From contig JADJWE010000001.1 in NCBI GenBank assembly GCA_016716525.1, forward strand, positions 1,984,001 to 2,048,000: a stretch of 64,000 bases of DNA, read 5' to 3'. The translations under genes were made by a program, and so were the position numbers. Below are positions 53,407 to 61,976 of this stretch, in pieces. Origin of the DNA: Candidatus Flexicrinis affinis (GTDB lineage: Bacteria; Chloroflexota; Anaerolineae; Aggregatilineales; Phototrophicaceae). The notes below the pieces were generated by a model that had not been told where the DNA came from, searched no databases, and saw only the letters and a program-made list of their open reading frames with translations. The first letter of the stretch is position 1. Each line of letters begins with the position of its first letter.

Positions 53407-55470
53407 ATGCCCAACCGACTCGCTCAAGAGACCTCGCCCTACCTGCGCCAGCATGCCGACAACCCGGTCGACTGGTACCCATGGAGCGACGAGGCATTTG
53501 AACGCGCCCGCAGTGAAGACAAGGCTGTTCTGCTGTCGGTGGGGTACAGCGCGTGCCATTGGTGCCACGTCATGGCCCATGAGAGCTTCGAGCATCCTGA
53601 GACGGCCGCGTTGATGAACAGTTTGTTCGTAAACGTCAAGGTCGACCGCGAGGAGCGCCCCGACGTCGATGACATCTACATGAACGCCGTACAGGCCATG
53701 ACCGGTCATGGTGGCTGGCCGATGACGGTCTTCTTGCTGCCGGACGGCAGGCCGTTCTGGGGCGGCACGTACTTCCCGCGCGAGCCGCGCTACGGAATGC
53801 CGTCGTTCTCCCAGATTCTGCACGCCATTCACGACGCCTACGCCAATCGTCGAGCCGAGGTCGAACAGGCGGCAGCGAGCCTCACCCAAGCGCTCGACAA
53901 CAGCCTGCTCGACGTGGGCACGTCTGCCGACGACCTGACCACCACGCTTCTCGATCGCGCTGTTTACAAGCTGGTGGGTGGATTCGACGAGATTAATGGC
54001 GGATTCGGCGGTGCGCCCAAGTTCCCGCAGCCCATGAACTTCGCCTTTCTGCTGGCGCATTACGTCCGTACTGGCAACACGGACCCGCTTGACGTCGTTA
54101 CGCACACGCTTCGCAAGATGGCGCGTGGCGGCATGTACGACCAGATCGGCGGCGGCTTCGCGCGTTACAGTGTGGATGAGAAGTGGCTCGTCCCGCACTT
54201 CGAAAAGATGCTGTACGACAATGCGCAGTTGTCGCGCCTGTACTTGCACGCGTGGCAGGTGACCGGCGACCGGTTCTTCAAAGCGATCGCCGAGGAGACC
54301 TACGACTACATCCTGCGCGAGATGACGTCCCCTGAAGGCGGCTTCTACTCCGCCACCGATGCCGACAGCGAAGGCGAAGAAGGCAAGTTCTTCGTCTGGA
54401 CGATCCCCGAAATCGAGTCCCTGCTGAGCGCAGACGACGCACGCGTTGCCATCGCCTTCTACGGCATGACGCCGGGCGGCAACTTCGAGGGCAAGAACAT
54501 CTTGAACGTCCCGCGCGAACCGGAGGACGTCGCCGCCGAACTCGGCATGTCGGCTGACGATCTCGCTGCCGCCGTGGACCGGATCAAGCACACGCTGTAC
54601 GCCGCGCGGTCGCACCGCATCCATCCCGGCCTCGACGACAAGGTCCTCACCGCGTGGAACGGTCTGATGCTCGGCAGCCTTGCCGAAGCGGCACGCGTCC
54701 TCGACCGTGACGACTATCGTTCAGCAGCAATTCGTGCCGGCGAGTTCCTGACGTCCACGATGGTTGATCAGACGGCCAATGGTCCGCGCCTGCTGCGCAC
54801 GTACAACCACGGCAAAGCAAAGCTCAACGGCGTACTCGAAGACTACGCGTGCCTCGCGGAGGGCTTGCTCGATCTGTACATGACGACATTCGATCCGGCG
54901 CACTTTGACCTCGCGCGCGGGTTGACCGATCGCGCGTTGGCGCACTTCCGGGCCGAGGACGGCGGCTTCTTCGACGTCAGCGACGATCACGAAGCGTTGA
55001 TCGTCCGCCCGCGGAGCCTGCAGGACAACGCCGTGCCGTCCGGCAGCGGAAAGCTGTGCCGCGTGCTGGCGCTGCTGTCCGCTTACACTGGCGATCCTCG
55101 CTACGATGACGCCGCACGCGCCGCGCTGCGTCTGCTGGTCAGCGGCATGAGCGAGTATCCGCAGGCGTTCGGCGAGTCGCTTGGCGCGGTCGAGCTGCTT
55201 GCCGGCGGCATGATCGAGCTGGCGCTGGTCGGACCGAACGAGTCGCCGGCCATGCGCGCGCTCACGCGCGAGGCGTGGTCGGCCTATCGGCCCAACCTGA
55301 TCGCCGCGCACGCGGGATCGGATGCCCCGGTCGACCATCCGATCCCGCTGCTGGCCGGGCGTGCGCAGCGCGATGGCAAGCCAACCGCGTATGTGTGCCG
55401 GCAGTTCGCGTGTAAGCTGCCGGTCACGGAACCTGCAGCCCTGCGCAGCCAACTCGAGTCGATGGACTAA
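53407..55470 (+). CDS. thioredoxin-domain (DUF255, YyaL/SSP411) protein
   Basis: 687 residues. The N-terminal thioredoxin-like domain has C50-H-W-C53 (SACHWCHVMAHESFE), KVDREERPD and GGWPMTVFLLPDG. The rest is an (alpha/alpha)6-type barrel as in N-acylglucosamine 2-epimerases (GGFGGAPKFPQP, YDQIGGGFARYSVD, HFEKMLYDNAQL, NGLMLGSLAEAA). Widespread family, named after human SPATA20; biochemical role unclear. Ribosome site AGGAAGGAA upstream. Monocistronic. Confidence 0.95.
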   Translation: MPNRLAQETSPYLRQHADNPVDWYPWSDEAFERARSEDKAVLLSVGYSACHWCHVMAHESFEHPETAALMNSLFVNVKVDREERPDVDDIYMNAVQAMTGHGGWPMTVFLLPDGRPFWGGTYFPREPRYGMPSFSQILHAIHDAYANRRAEVEQAAASLTQALDNSLLDVGTSADDLTTTLLDRAVYKLVGGFDEINGGFGGAPKFPQPMNFAFLLAHYVRTGNTDPLDVVTHTLRKMARGGMYDQIGGGFARYSVDEKWLVPHFEKMLYDNAQLSRLYLHAWQVTGDRFFKAIAEETYDYILREMTSPEGGFYSATDADSEGEEGKFFVWTIPEIESLLSADDARVAIAFYGMTPGGNFEGKNILNVPREPEDVAAELGMSADDLAAAVDRIKHTLYAARSHRIHPGLDDKVLTAWNGLMLGSLAEAARVLDRDDYRSAAIRAGEFLTSTMVDQTANGPRLLRTYNHGKAKLNGVLEDYACLAEGLLDLYMTTFDPAHFDLARGLTDRALAHFRAEDGGFFDVSDDHEALIVRPRSLQDNAVPSGSGKLCRVLALLSAYTGDPRYDDAARAALRLLVSGMSEYPQAFGESLGAVELLAGGMIELALVGPNESPAMRALTREAWSAYRPNLIAAHAGSDAPVDHPIPLLAGRAQRDGKPTAYVCRQFACKLPVTEPAALRSQLESMD

Positions 55471-55480
55471 CGTGGATCGC

Positions 55481-55509
55481 TTGAGTCGGCGCACCGCCTA
55501 AGCGATAAT
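55481..55509 (+). promoter_or_regulatory. aminotransferase promoter
   Basis: TTGAGT (55481-55486) and GATAAT (55504-55509), 17-bp spacer, 31 bp before the ATG. Confidence 0.6.
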
Positions 55510-55540
55510 ATCGGCCTAGCCACACGGGGGAGATTGTCTC

Positions 55541-56710
55541 ATGCCGCGCATCGCAGATCGTGTCGTGCCGTTCGGGACGACGATCTTTACCGAAATCAAC
55601 CAGCTTGCTCAGCAGCATAATGCACTGAACCTCGGCCAAGGCATGCCCGACTTCGACGGGCCCGCGGCGGCGATCGAAGCCGCGGTCGCGGCGCTGCGTT
55701 CAGGGAAGAGCAACCAATACCCGCCCGGGCCGGGCATCCCGGAGCTGCGGCAGGGGATCGCCAACCACGCGGCCCGCAGCTATGGTCTCTCCGTCGATCC
55801 GGCTAAAGGCGTTGTCGTGACACCGGGCGCGACCGAGGCGATCTTCGCGTCGATCATGGGCCTTGTCGACCCCGGTGACGAAGTAATCGTCATCGAGCCA
55901 TTCTTCGACAGCTATGTACCCGACATCCTGATGGCCGGCGCGACTCCGGTGTTCGTGCCCATGCACGCGCCAGATTGGACGTTCGATCCGGACGAGCTGC
56001 GCGCGGCGTTTTCGCCCAAGACCCGCGCCATCCTGATCAACACCCCGCATAACCCCACCGGCCGCGTGTATACCCGCGACGAACTATCCCTGATCGCCGA
56101 CCTCGCCAAGGAGTTCGACGCGACCGTCATCAGCGACGAGGTCTACGAGCATCTCGTCTTCGACGACGCACAGCACGTCGCAATCGCCACGCTGCCGGGC
56201 ATGTTCGATCGCACCGTGACGATCGGGAGTGCGGGAAAGACGTTTGGCATGACCGGATGGAAAATTGGCTGGGCATACGGCCCGTCGGAATTGATCAAAG
56301 GTGTCGGGCAGGCCCACCAGTTCATCGCATTTGCGGCCAATCACCCGGCACAGCGGGCTGTCGCGTTCGCCTTCACGCTCGACAGCACGTACTACGAAGA
56401 ATACCGCGAGCTCTACACACGTAAGCGCGACCTGATGTTGCAAGGTCTCGACGCCGCCGGCCTGTCCTACGTCACGCCGCAAGGGACATACTTCGTGATG
56501 GCCGATTTCAGCAGCGTGTTCGACGGTGACGACGTCGCGTTCAGCCGACACCTCATCGAGCAGGTCGGCGTCGCGACCATCCCGCCGACGTCGTTCTACA
56601 GCGCCGGGCACAAGCATCTCGGCTCGAAACACGTGCGATTCGCGTTTTGCAAGAACGACGCGACACTGGAGCAGGCCGCAGAACGTCTCGCGCGGCTCAA
56701 GCGCGGTTAG
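55541..56710 (+). CDS. class I/II PLP aminotransferase (methionine/kynurenine type)
   Basis: 389 residues, fold type I. N171 (HNPTGRVY), D199 and Y202 (SDEVYEHL) bind PLP and K233 (SAGKTFGMTGWKIGW) forms the Schiff base. LNLGQGMPDFDGP and YPPGPGIPELRQG near the N-terminus fit the YbdL/kynurenine aminotransferase group, which acts on Met, Phe, Glu and others. GGGGAGA precedes the start. Ends 5 bp from the convergent thioesterase gene. Confidence 0.92.
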   Translation: MPRIADRVVPFGTTIFTEINQLAQQHNALNLGQGMPDFDGPAAAIEAAVAALRSGKSNQYPPGPGIPELRQGIANHAARSYGLSVDPAKGVVVTPGATEAIFASIMGLVDPGDEVIVIEPFFDSYVPDILMAGATPVFVPMHAPDWTFDPDELRAAFSPKTRAILINTPHNPTGRVYTRDELSLIADLAKEFDATVISDEVYEHLVFDDAQHVAIATLPGMFDRTVTIGSAGKTFGMTGWKIGWAYGPSELIKGVGQAHQFIAFAANHPAQRAVAFAFTLDSTYYEEYRELYTRKRDLMLQGLDAAGLSYVTPQGTYFVMADFSSVFDGDDVAFSRHLIEQVGVATIPPTSFYSAGHKHLGSKHVRFAFCKNDATLEQAAERLARLKRG

Positions 56711-56715
56711 GGCGC

Positions 56716-57225
56716 TTACTCGCCCTTGGCGTGGGCGGTCTGCGCGAGATGCCCGACGTCGACCCGCACAAACACGGAATCCCCGACGGCGGTCAACACA
56801 TCGCCGGCGTAGACCTCGCACAAGACGCGCGTCTTGCGCCCAACCTCGCCCTCGACGCGGGCGCGCAAGTTCAGTGGGACGCCCAACGGCGTCGGCTTGA
56901 TGTACTTGACCGTCAGCGTGCCGGTGACGCAGTCGATGCGCGGCTGCGAGCCAGCCTCGCGGACCTCGGCGCGGTAGTGGTGCGCCATCGCGGTCCAATT
57001 CGAGTGGCAGTCGATCAGCATGGCGATCAGGCCGCCGTAGACCAAAGACGGCCAGCCCGAGTACTTGGGTTCGGGTATGTGCGTCATCACGACATGCACG
57101 CCGTCCGGATCCCAGAAGCTCTTGATCTGCAGCCCATCCTTGTTGGCCGAGCCGCAGCCAAAGCAAACGCCGTCAGGCGCGGCCAAATCCTGCAAGGCGA
57201 TGGGGGCAGAGAGTTGGGTAGACAT
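56716..57225 (-). CDS. PaaI-like hotdog thioesterase
   Basis: 169 residues from the ATG at 57225 (an adjacent GTG is possible). Hotdog fold with CFGCGSANKDGLQI, SLVYGGLIAMLIDCHSNW and a C-terminal beta sheet (LNLRARVEGEVGRKTRVLCEV). It should cleave acyl-CoA thioesters. The usual HGG turn of PaaI is YGG, but the helix Asp is kept. Single gene; TATAAT at 57250-57255 serves the divergent gene. Confidence 0.87.
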   Translation of the reverse strand: MSTQLSAPIALQDLAAPDGVCFGCGSANKDGLQIKSFWDPDGVHVVMTHIPEPKYSGWPSLVYGGLIAMLIDCHSNWTAMAHHYRAEVREAGSQPRIDCVTGTLTVKYIKPTPLGVPLNLRARVEGEVGRKTRVLCEVYAGDVLTAVGDSVFVRVDVGHLAQTAHAKGE

Positions 57226-57281
57226 CACGCGGTGGTCCCCGTTGATGGGTATAATGAGTCTATTGTACAGGGAACCTTTCT

Positions 57282-57581
57282 ATGAACGGAAAACGTGTTC
57301 GCATCACGGTCGATGCCTCGAATCCGCCGCAGCAGCAGCTGGAAGATTTGGCGTGGGGGCGAGAGAACGAAGACCGCCTTTTCACGCAATACGGAGATTG
57401 CTACGTTCTGATCTATAGACGACAAGTCGTTGGATCAGGGACGACAATTGCGGATGCGGTTTCAGACGCAGAGACTAAGTTGGATAAGGGCGAGGACGCA
57501 ATCACTCCGGCGATTCACAAGCTGGTCGACCGAAGTAAGGCGGTGTTGTTCGGAGTTGTCCGTTCGGGCTCCACGCGGTGA
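57282..57581 (+). CDS. small protein coupled to aspartic protease gene
   Basis: 99 residues, hydrophilic. The N-terminus (NGKRVRITVDASNPPQQQLE) is basic; the middle (YVLIYRRQVVGSGTTIADAV) looks like a strand-strand-helix unit. It overlaps the next gene by 4 bp (GTGA), so the two are translated together. Base composition is lower in GC than the window. The pairing of a small protein with a clan AA protease resembles known unstudied two-gene modules; an antitoxin-like or substrate role is only a guess. Confidence 0.75.
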   Translation: MNGKRVRITVDASNPPQQQLEDLAWGRENEDRLFTQYGDCYVLIYRRQVVGSGTTIADAVSDAETKLDKGEDAITPAIHKLVDRSKAVLFGVVRSGSTR

Positions 57582-57979
57582 CACGAATCAACCTCAGGTT
57601 CTACGCGAAGGGTTTCGTCGAGGTGTTCTGTCGACTAAAGACTCGACACGAGTCAGCCTACAGACTGACAGCGGTGGTGGATACCGGTGCTCAAATCTCA
57701 CTCCTTCCGCTTGAAATTCTGGACCTGCTTGAAGATGCCGGATCACCGCAGACGCGGATTTCGCTTGAGCAAGCGGGAATCACCAGGCATTCGTTTGAAG
57801 CTGTAGAAGCACGTATTGCCCTTCAGTTCGAGGATTTGGAAGGCAACGTATCGGAAGTCATTACCGCACCATGCTGGTTCGCAGATACCGAAGTCGCGCT
57901 GATTGGTTTCGAAGGCGTGCTGGATCGCGCCGTGCTGCACATTGACTACCCCGGCCGTATCGGATGGATTGACGTTTAG
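57578..57979 (+). CDS. clan AA (retropepsin-like) aspartic protease
   Basis: 133 residues starting at GTG 57578, which overlaps the previous stop. The active site is D35-T-G37 in AVVDTGAQISLLP, followed by the hydrophobic strand typical of clan AA. The second half has FVAL-like and IGFEGVLDRAVLHID segments, corresponding to the LIG strand of such proteases. It should work as a homodimer, as retropepsins do. It has no signal peptide. Possible target is the preceding protein. The next gene begins 6 bp later. Confidence 0.85.
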   Translation: MTRINLRFYAKGFVEVFCRLKTRHESAYRLTAVVDTGAQISLLPLEILDLLEDAGSPQTRISLEQAGITRHSFEAVEARIALQFEDLEGNVSEVITAPCWFADTEVALIGFEGVLDRAVLHIDYPGRIGWIDV

Positions 57980-57985
57980 ACACCG

Positions 57986-58651
57986 ATGAACGACGAACGA
58001 CTGACCAACTGCACCTACGATTTCTGGCTCGACACGTGGTTCTCGACCGCCCAATCCGAACATGCCGGCATGTGGCCGCATAACGCCGCCGGTTACTGGT
58101 GCAACCTGCCGCCTGAGATTGAACTCGAGTATGTGACACGCGCCTTCCAAACGGCGGACACTGCCCTCGCCCGGTTCCAAGAAGACCATGTCGCTGAGGC
58201 GCTCTGGGAACTGGCTGGATCGTCCGGAGTCTTTCACGTGCTCTCGCAGTTCCCAGCAGACAGCGCTCCTGTTGCAGGCTGTCTTGAGTCCATCGTCACG
58301 TTGTTTCGCGATTACCTTGCGCCGCGCTGCAGACCGGTGCTCGGGCACCTGGACGAGGCCGGCGCCGAACCGCTCAACCGCGTGTGCTATATGTGGTGGG
58401 ACATCTTCCCGTTCGCGATCGGCATGAACGGATTGACGGCGCTGGACCGCTCGCTGCTCGATGTCATGAAGCAGCAGCTCACTATTGACCACGACGCCGT
58501 CCGCGAAAGCGCCTTGCACGGCCTCGGCCATGTCGTTAACCCGCGTGAGAGCGCCGTGCAGATCATCGACGGATTCCTAGACTCGCATCCGCGCATTCGC
58601 CCCGAACTGCGCCAGTACGCCCTCAACGCGCGCGCTGGGTGCATCAACTGA
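57986..58651 (+). CDS. hypothetical helical protein (HEAT-like)
   Basis: 221 residues, helical and acidic. Segments such as ALWELAGSSGVFHVLSQF, LTALDRSLLDVMKQQLTIDHD and VRESALHGLGHVVNPRESA look like alpha-hairpin (HEAT-like) repeats. It follows the clan AA protease by 6 bp and is likely part of the same transcript. Function unknown. Shortly after its stop lies an 11-bp direct repeat. Confidence 0.75.
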   Translation: MNDERLTNCTYDFWLDTWFSTAQSEHAGMWPHNAAGYWCNLPPEIELEYVTRAFQTADTALARFQEDHVAEALWELAGSSGVFHVLSQFPADSAPVAGCLESIVTLFRDYLAPRCRPVLGHLDEAGAEPLNRVCYMWWDIFPFAIGMNGLTALDRSLLDVMKQQLTIDHDAVRESALHGLGHVVNPRESAVQIIDGFLDSHPRIRPELRQYALNARAGCIN

Positions 58652-58681
58652 GTGATGAGTTGTGAGTGATGAGTGACGAGT
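58650..58681. repeat. short direct repeat GAGTGATGAGT
   Basis: GAGTGATGAGT occurs at 58650-58660 and again at 58664-58674, 14 bp apart, followed by GACGAGT. It starts within the stop codon of the preceding gene. The 101-bp gap it lies in shows no other feature. Confidence 0.7.
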
Positions 58682-58752
58682 CGGCGCTCAATCGCTCATT
58701 CGCAGTGTGCATCTGAGCAAGGGGCAGACGCCAGTCGTCGTCATGGAGTGGG

Positions 58753-59226
58753 CTAACGTGCGACCAAGTCGATCTTGAACACCAGCATGTCGCGCAACAG
58801 GATCCCGTTCTCGACCACTGGCGGGTCGATGTAGGCGAAGTAGTCGCGCTTGACCGCGTGCATGCGAAAGCCGCATTTCTGGTAGAACGCGATGTTGTCG
58901 AGGCTGCAGTTGCCTGTTCCGACGATCACGCTCGCCACCCCGCGCCGCCGGGCTTCCGCGACGCTCCACAGCACGATCGCCTTCCCGATTCCCTTGCCCC
59001 GGACAGCCGGCTGCACCGCCACGTAGACGATCTCCGACTCGTCCGTGTCCCAGCGCATGACCAGCGCCGCGACTCGCTGATCGGCGACCGATGCGGCATA
59101 CGCCAAGACCGCCGGTTCGGCCAATGCGCGCCGGATTCGCTCGCTGCCTTCTTCCGCTTCGTCAAGCGCTTCAACGAGCCATTCGATGTCGGCGCAGACG
59201 TCGATGTGGAGGTGCAGCAGTGTCAT
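58753..59226 (-). CDS. GNAT N-acetyltransferase A
   Basis: 157 residues. The acetyl-CoA loop is VRGKGIGKAIV (motif A), with IVYVAVQPA before it and GNCSLDNIAFYQKCGFR (motif B) after. Substrate unknown. Its ATG overlaps the stop of the next upstream GNAT (ATGA), and this in turn follows the GT39-like gene, so the three form one operon (order GT39, GNAT B, GNAT A). Confidence 0.9.
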   Translation of the reverse strand: MTLLHLHIDVCADIEWLVEALDEAEEGSERIRRALAEPAVLAYAASVADQRVAALVMRWDTDESEIVYVAVQPAVRGKGIGKAIVLWSVAEARRRGVASVIVGTGNCSLDNIAFYQKCGFRMHAVKRDYFAYIDPPVVENGILLRDMLVFKIDLVAR

Positions 59227-59771
59227 GGCCCGAAGGAGTGGTTGAGCAGCTTGTAGAACAACACCGTCGAGATGAACTCCCCGTTGGCTGCGCGCGCAAA
59301 AACCGGGATTTCGCCGGCCCGAATGTATCCCAGTAGCGGATACATCTGCTCCGCGCCGCTGCCCAGTTCGGTGTCGAGTACCAGCAGCCACCGCCCCGCC
59401 TTGCGTGCTTCGTCCTCGATCGCCGCCATCAGCACCCGTGCAATCCCGCGCCGGCGCATGGACGTCAACACGAGCACTTTCTGCACCTCTGCGCGGTGCG
59501 CGCCATTGGGCTGACCGGCCATCGCGAGATGCGCGCAACCCACCACGCGCCCGTCGACTATTCCGCAGACCACGACCCGCTCGCCACGCTCGACCTCGCC
59601 GCCAACGCGGTCCCAAAACCGGCGATTAAGCCCCTCATCCAGCGGTGGAAGAAAATTGACAGACGAGCCGCCATCGACCGAGTCGCGCAGGAGCTCCACG
59701 AACTCGTCGATGCGGTCGCGAATCAGGCTCGCCGGCACACTGACCACTTCGAGTTTCGTTATGGCTTCCAT
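59223..59771 (-). CDS. GNAT N-acetyltransferase B
   Basis: 182 residues from the ATG at 59771 (GGGGCAGGTG before it). Motif A is MRRRGIARVLMAAI, preceded by EVQKVLVLTS, and the C-terminus has LLGYIRAGEIPVFAR. Similar to small tetracycline/antibiotic-type GNATs, but not specific. Distant from GNAT A (about 20 % by eye), so not a recent duplication. It starts 10 bp after the stop of the GT39-like gene. Confidence 0.88.
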   Translation of the reverse strand: MEAITKLEVVSVPASLIRDRIDEFVELLRDSVDGGSSVNFLPPLDEGLNRRFWDRVGGEVERGERVVVCGIVDGRVVGCAHLAMAGQPNGAHRAEVQKVLVLTSMRRRGIARVLMAAIEDEARKAGRWLLVLDTELGSGAEQMYPLLGYIRAGEIPVFARAANGEFISTVLFYKLLNHSFGP

Positions 59772-59781
59772 CACCTGCCCC

Positions 59782-61953
59782 TTAGCCAAGCGGAATGACG
59801 ATGAATGGGTCCTCGAGGTCCGATCCCTCGGGTCCAGTCGCAGACTCGGAGATTGTGCTCCATCCGATGCGCAGTGTGCATTGTGAAATGTCGACAGAAT
59901 CCGGCAGCACGAACACCAGCGAATCCCGCACCGTTTCGCCTGCGGTCCACGTCGAAGTCGGTTCATATCCACCGAGCGGCGGGCGGTCTTGCTGCTGGAT
60001 GATCTGCCCGTCCGGCCCAACGACGTGAACGAACCACGCATGGTCTGCCTTAAGCGACTCAGTCGCGGTCCACTCCAGCACGACTGAGAGCCGGCTTCCC
60101 GACCAGTCTACACCGTAACGCGCCAGCGTGATCGGGCCGAACGACCATCCGCCGGGTTGATCGGCCTCCGGCAGCGGCGAGGTGTCGAACAGCAGCGCGC
60201 GGTGCCCAGCGGCGGTTGTCTCGCGCACAAAAGCGGAGTCGCGCCACAGCGACTCCTCGATCCAGTTTGACGGGTCGCCCGGCAGAAACCATGTCACGTA
60301 CCACATCAGATCGCCGCTCAACGCGTCAATTTGCGCCTTCACCGGCGGATGACCCACCGGCGCCTGCGGGTTGGTCACCACGAACCGCTGGTCGTTGTTG
60401 ACGTCCATTAGCAGCGGGCCGATCTCGAACGAACCGACGAGCGCGGGCGCCGCCGGGATCAGGTCATGGCGGATCTGCTGCACCACCGCCCAATCAGGCC
60501 GGGCCTGCTGCCTCAGCGCAATGACCGCACTTCCAGCAAGCGCGACACACGTCAGGGCGATCAACGCTGCACGGCCGCCAAAGCGCCACGCCGCCCATGC
60601 AGCGATCAGGATCGCGCCCACCGCAGCGAAATGCACTCCATCCACGCCGTATTCGAGCCACGCCGGGGTCAGCACCGCGCCCTGCCTGATCTGATCCAAC
60701 GCAGCCGCAAACATCGGCTCGGACGGGTCGAGCGCAGGGCTGATGGCACGCCCTTCGTAATACGGCACGTAGTCGGTAACCGCACCGAGGACGGACACCA
60801 GAATCGAAAAAGCGGCGACTGCGCCAACGAGAATCTGGCCGGGCCGATGGATCCACAGGCCGCGAATCGCGGCTGCGACGAACGGTATCCACAGCGGCAG
60901 GATTGGCAGCAGAAAGCGCGGCCCCCAGCCATATGCGCCGTCCCATGCCCACCACAGGCCGTAGACGATCGACTGCACGAAGGTCAACGCCAACGCAAGC
61001 GCTAGCCACGTCCGCAGTGCAGTGCCTGCACGGCGTCGTAACAGACTTCCAATACTTCCCCAAACTGCCAACAGCATGAGCGGGCTGTACCAGAACACAC
61101 CGCGGTACGGGCTCAGCCAGTTGCCGTACAGTCCGAGCGCCAACGGTGTCGTAAAGCCCTCGCTTTGGCCGAGGCGGTAGCCTGTTAGCGCATCGAACCG
61201 TGCGAGGTTGTCAAGCAAGACGAGCGCAAGCGCAAGTGCCGCCGGGACTCCGAACCCGAGTGCCGACCGGACGCCGCCGCGCCCGATCACAACGAGGCCC
61301 GCGACACCGACAAGCGCGGTATACGTCAAGTTAACGCCCTGCGTGAGGCCGAACGCCGCGCCAGCGAGGATCAGCCAGCGCAGGTCGCGCCGGCGCGTCC
61401 ACTCGAGCAGGGCGCCCACTCCGGCCAAGAGCAGAAACGCGGCCAGCGGCTCGCCAAACAGCGACCCGGCAAGCACCAGCGCCATCGTGCCTACGCCGTA
61501 CAGCAGCGAGGACACCGCAGAGATGCGCCCGTTGAACCGCATGCGGCGCAAGATGGCGTACAGCACGCCACAGGTGGCCGCCGTAACCAGCGGATTGAGC
61601 AGCATTGCGACGGCACGCGTGGGCAAGTCGTCCCAGACTGTAGGCGCGATCAGCAGCGGGACGAGCGCGATCGACGGCAGGATACCCTTCTTGCTCGTGC
61701 GCTCGCCGTCCGGGCGAACAAGGTAGAGTTCGCCGCCTTGACCGTCCGACTCAATAAGCTGACGCGGCGAACTCAGGATCGTTGACGCTGCTATACCGTG
61801 CCGCAGCCACGTCTGCGCCATGTCGAGCGTGTCTTGGCCGTCAATGCTGCGCGGTGACGCCTGATACACGAGCAACGTGAGCGCAAACACGACCGCAGCG
61901 ACGATCGCCGATTGACGAGCTGTCGATGCCGTGCCGGTGGATGTCGCGTTCAC
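59782..61953 (-). CDS. GT39-like multi-pass membrane glycosyltransferase
   Basis: 723 residues with about 11 TM helices. The first extracellular loop (SPRSIDGQDTLDMAQTW) has the acidic pair position seen in ArnT/PMT-type glycosyltransferases that use lipid-linked sugars. Further helices are ALAFLLLAGVGALLEW, LILAGAAFGLTQGVNLTY, and FVQSIVYGLWWAWDGAYGWG. After about residue 530 an extracellular beta-rich domain follows. Likely transfers sugar to a surface molecule. Upstream gene of the GNAT pair. Confidence 0.8.
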   Translation of the reverse strand: MNATSTGTASTARQSAIVAAVVFALTLLVYQASPRSIDGQDTLDMAQTWLRHGIAASTILSSPRQLIESDGQGGELYLVRPDGERTSKKGILPSIALVPLLIAPTVWDDLPTRAVAMLLNPLVTAATCGVLYAILRRMRFNGRISAVSSLLYGVGTMALVLAGSLFGEPLAAFLLLAGVGALLEWTRRRDLRWLILAGAAFGLTQGVNLTYTALVGVAGLVVIGRGGVRSALGFGVPAALALALVLLDNLARFDALTGYRLGQSEGFTTPLALGLYGNWLSPYRGVFWYSPLMLLAVWGSIGSLLRRRAGTALRTWLALALALTFVQSIVYGLWWAWDGAYGWGPRFLLPILPLWIPFVAAAIRGLWIHRPGQILVGAVAAFSILVSVLGAVTDYVPYYEGRAISPALDPSEPMFAAALDQIRQGAVLTPAWLEYGVDGVHFAAVGAILIAAWAAWRFGGRAALIALTCVALAGSAVIALRQQARPDWAVVQQIRHDLIPAAPALVGSFEIGPLLMDVNNDQRFVVTNPQAPVGHPPVKAQIDALSGDLMWYVTWFLPGDPSNWIEESLWRDSAFVRETTAAGHRALLFDTSPLPEADQPGGWSFGPITLARYGVDWSGSRLSVVLEWTATESLKADHAWFVHVVGPDGQIIQQQDRPPLGGYEPTSTWTAGETVRDSLVFVLPDSVDISQCTLRIGWSTISESATGPEGSDLEDPFIVIPLG

Positions 61954-61976
61954 AGTCCTCCCGAGCCGAAGCCGAT

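Noticed and set aside
53371..54624. A 417-residue open frame on the minus strand
   Set aside because: Antisense to the DUF255 protein with CHWC motif.
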